The translations under genes and the position numbers were made by a program. Source: Bacteroides sp. MSB163 (GTDB lineage: Bacteria > Bacteroidota > Bacteroidia > Bacteroidales > Bacteroidaceae). Taken from it: 64,000 nt of DNA. Location: contig NZ_CP143867.1 of the NCBI RefSeq assembly GCF_036416795.1, positions 1,736,001 to 1,800,000 of the forward strand, written 5' to 3'. Position 1 is the first letter of the stretch, and each line of letters opens with the position of its first letter. Shown one piece after another: positions 62,069 through 64,000 of the stretch. The notes beneath the pieces are model-generated. The model saw only the letters and a program-made list of their open reading frames with translations. It was not told where the DNA came from and made no database searches.

Positions 62069-64000
62069 TTATCGTCCGACAGCCACTTTCTGACCTTCCA
62101 ACAGGTAGATGCCACTGTCCAGTCCGTGCACTTCGTTCACGCCTTCGCGGGCTTCGATGATGCGTACGGTACGTCCGGTGACGTCGTAGATGCGGATAGT
62201 ACGGTCGGCATCGGTGTTGATGTAGAGCACGCCGTCACGGCTGTAGGCTTTCGTAGCTTTGTCCGGAGTGGCGAATGGAACGTCTTCGATGCCGGTGATG
62301 GTGCCGTCACCGCCGCCGATGCTGTAGAGCATGGGGGCGCTGGTAGAAGTTGCTGTCTGACCTTCATTGGTGGTGAGATAGGCACGGAAAGGATAAACGG
62401 CGGGATCATCAGTGTAGCCACCGTCGTTGTAGTTTCTTACAAATACGCTCCCGGGAGCATATTGCTTTTCATCGCTTTGATACCAATTGTGTACATTTAG
62501 TGCGTATACGTTTTCGCTCATCATTACTCGATCGTATGTGGGGACTAGGTTGAATTTTGTTCCTACACTGGGCTTCAAGGCTCCTTCCGTAGCGACAAGT
62601 GATACACCGGCTTCATTGTTGTTGGCAAATTTCACTTCTCCATAGATGTTACTGCTGCTTGGGTATTTATCATTGTTTGGCATGCAAATCAAGTAAGGGT
62701 GATTGGCTTTTATAGCCGTGGCAGCTTTGTAATTGCCATCCGTTCCCAGTTCATATAGCCAGAAAGGTAATGTTCCTGCAGTTTCGAGAGCTTGGTTTCC
62801 AAAGGGAGCAAGTGGAATAATTTCCGCATCTTCGCCATATCCACGTTTAAAACTGATTTCAGTAACATCGAAGGGTAATACAATAGTCTGCCAACCGGCA
62901 GCTTCTCCATATCCACTGGTAGCATTGAAGTCGCGTTCATAAGCCACTTTTTTTGCTTTTAATGCACGAGGTAGAGTAAAGGAAGGGTTACTGTATCTGG
63001 TGGATTCATCAATATGTAGTGAATCCGTTACTCCACCATAGAATATATGGTCGGCACAATTTTTATTTGTAACAGTACCACTTTCAGGTAGGAATAAATA
63101 CTTGGTATGAGCAAATACATTATTAGGGAATGGTGTGGCTGGGTTCCATACAACCGAATTGAGATTATATAATCTATCGAATGCATGCTCCTCTATTGTA
63201 CTTGTGTTTGTAGGTATTTCTATATCAGTTAGACCACTACTGTCGAATGCCTCTTTTCCGATAATGGTTACATTTTGAGGAATAGTAATTTTAGTAAGTT
63301 TTTCACAGTAACCAAAAGCTAAATGTCTTATCTCTGTTAATATTTCAGGTAAATTGATTTCTTCTAAATTTTTGCAATCTTGAAAAGCTTGGTCGTCTAT
63401 AATGGTTATGTTGTTTGGTAATATAACTTGCTTTATACTTGAACATCCGAATGCAATTCTGTAAGGGACAACAGTCATGTTTTGTGGAAACTCTATTTTG
63501 GTTAAATTATTGCAATATGCCAGGATAGATGAACCATATTCTGTTACTGTCTCTGGAAATTTAATGCTTTCCAGACCACTGCGTGAAAATGCGTTATCTT
63601 TTATGCTGGTGACTGATTCCGGTATCGTAAATGTTTTCAAATTCGGGCAATTGGCAAAAGCTCCATCTGCAATTTGTGTGGGTGTAGCGCCTTCGGCAAA
63701 TTTAACTACAGATACTCCGGTATTACTAAATCCGCTGATGATATCAATGGTTTCGGGATAGGTAACAGTAGTTAGTTTATCGCAACCACTAAAAGCATTA
63801 TCTCCTAAAGAAAGTAATCCGTTACTTAAAACAACTTCTGTTAGTGAAGTATTTGCAAAAGCCTCGCTGCCGATTGATTGTGTACTTCCGGGAATAGTAA
63901 TTTTAGATAGAGGAGTACAATTCCTGAATGCGCTATAACCTATTTTAATAAGGGAATTGGGTAATGTTACATTTTTGAGAGAGGTACATCCATCAAACAT
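62069..64000 (-). CDS. BspA-type leucine-rich repeat surface protein (N-terminus cut by window edge)
   Basis: 643 residues in the window, open to the edge. The N-terminal 300 residues are LRR_5 repeats (about 23 residues each; for example NCPNLKTFTIPESVTSIKDN and AFGYCEKLTKITIP), as in BspA-like adhesins. A non-repeat region follows (PSFTLPRALKAKKVAYERDF to about 560), and the C-terminal about 60 residues (VLYINTDADRTIRIYDVTGR, GIYLLEGQKVAVGR) form a small beta-sandwich like the T9SS-type or Por_Secre_tail domain. Whether such sorting acts here is uncertain. First gene seen of the operon ending at 58323. Confidence 0.9.
   Translation of the reverse strand: MFDGCTSLKNVTLPNSLIKIGYSAFRNCTPLSKITIPGSTQSIGSEAFANTSLTEVVLSNGLLSLGDNAFSGCDKLTTVTYPETIDIISGFSNTGVSVVKFAEGATPTQIADGAFANCPNLKTFTIPESVTSIKDNAFSRSGLESIKFPETVTEYGSSILAYCNNLTKIEFPQNMTVVPYRIAFGCSSIKQVILPNNITIIDDQAFQDCKNLEEINLPEILTEIRHLAFGYCEKLTKITIPQNVTIIGKEAFDSSGLTDIEIPTNTSTIEEHAFDRLYNLNSVVWNPATPFPNNVFAHTKYLFLPESGTVTNKNCADHIFYGGVTDSLHIDESTRYSNPSFTLPRALKAKKVAYERDFNATSGYGEAAGWQTIVLPFDVTEISFKRGYGEDAEIIPLAPFGNQALETAGTLPFWLYELGTDGNYKAATAIKANHPYLICMPNNDKYPSSSNIYGEVKFANNNEAGVSLVATEGALKPSVGTKFNLVPTYDRVMMSENVYALNVHNWYQSDEKQYAPGSVFVRNYNDGGYTDDPAVYPFRAYLTTNEGQTATSTSAPMLYSIGGGDGTITGIEDVPFATPDKATKAYSRDGVLYINTDADRTIRIYDVTGRTVRIIEAREGVNEVHGLDSGIYLLEGQKVAVGR

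Overview
The window looks like a chromosomal segment of a gut Bacteroides (Bacteroidota). The evidence is two SusC/SusD pairs, an ECF sigma factor/FecR/STN-SusC cascade, several Bacteroides-style lipoproteins, BspA-type leucine-rich repeats, and promoters of the Bacteroides type (TTTG, about 20 bp, then TAnnTTTG). I cannot name the species from sequence alone. I see no insertion sequence, CRISPR array or intact prophage. Only one tRNA gene is present.

Layout. (1) 1-8119, minus strand: part of a polysaccharide utilization locus, with a SusD lipoprotein cut by the window edge, SusC, a GH43 enzyme, a beta-sandwich protein and a CE1-type esterase. The likely substrate is an arabinose- and ester-bearing plant glycan. 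(2) 8378-13870: DUF6483 (minus), then plus-strand housekeeping genes: LOG-family nucleotide hydrolase, DUF4271, hemD, rnpA, yidD, TatD and tyrS, followed by tRNA-Gln. (3) 14290-17357: kduI, kduD and a DUF4861 lipoprotein for unsaturated uronate use. (4) 17441-30482: mostly minus strand, with a polysaccharide deacetylase, a large DUF2723 membrane protein, zinc ABC transporter parts, mnmD, a DedA-like protein, purD and a DPP-IV-type peptidase. A plus-strand regulator at 21717 carries an RNA polymerase alpha-CTD-like domain. (5) 30486-42088: an ORF6N pseudogene, rlmL, cysE and cysK in divergent orientation, a LruC-domain lipoprotein, a flavin-binding-fold protein, a YitT-like membrane protein with a divergent AraC regulator, and rnr.

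(6) 42324-54768, minus strand: a single surface-uptake system. The ECF sigma factor and FecR anti-sigma factor are followed by a SusC with an STN signalling domain, SusD, a zinc metallohydrolase lipoprotein, a DUF4302 lipoprotein and two sulfatase-modifying-factor-like lipoproteins that lack the usual catalytic cysteine pair. (7) 54891-57756, plus strand: a CDF metal transporter, an NAD-dependent epimerase and an AUR1-like PAP2 membrane enzyme, followed by a decayed ATPase gene. (8) 58323-64000, minus strand: a surface/envelope operon of a BspA-type LRR protein (cut by the window edge), a PEGA/beta-barrel protein and a seven-repeat FN3-like lipoprotein.

The most unusual material is: the alpha-CTD fusion regulator; four degenerate repeats around palindromes that share a CAAATTG-like centre and have differing self-complementary arms, next to the broken ORF6N gene; a family of long intergenic hairpins with different arm sequences, several sharing a GCTGCGC core, one of whose arm motifs also appears in frame inside the zinc ABC ATPase gene; and two arrays of exactly 22-bp direct repeats between genes.
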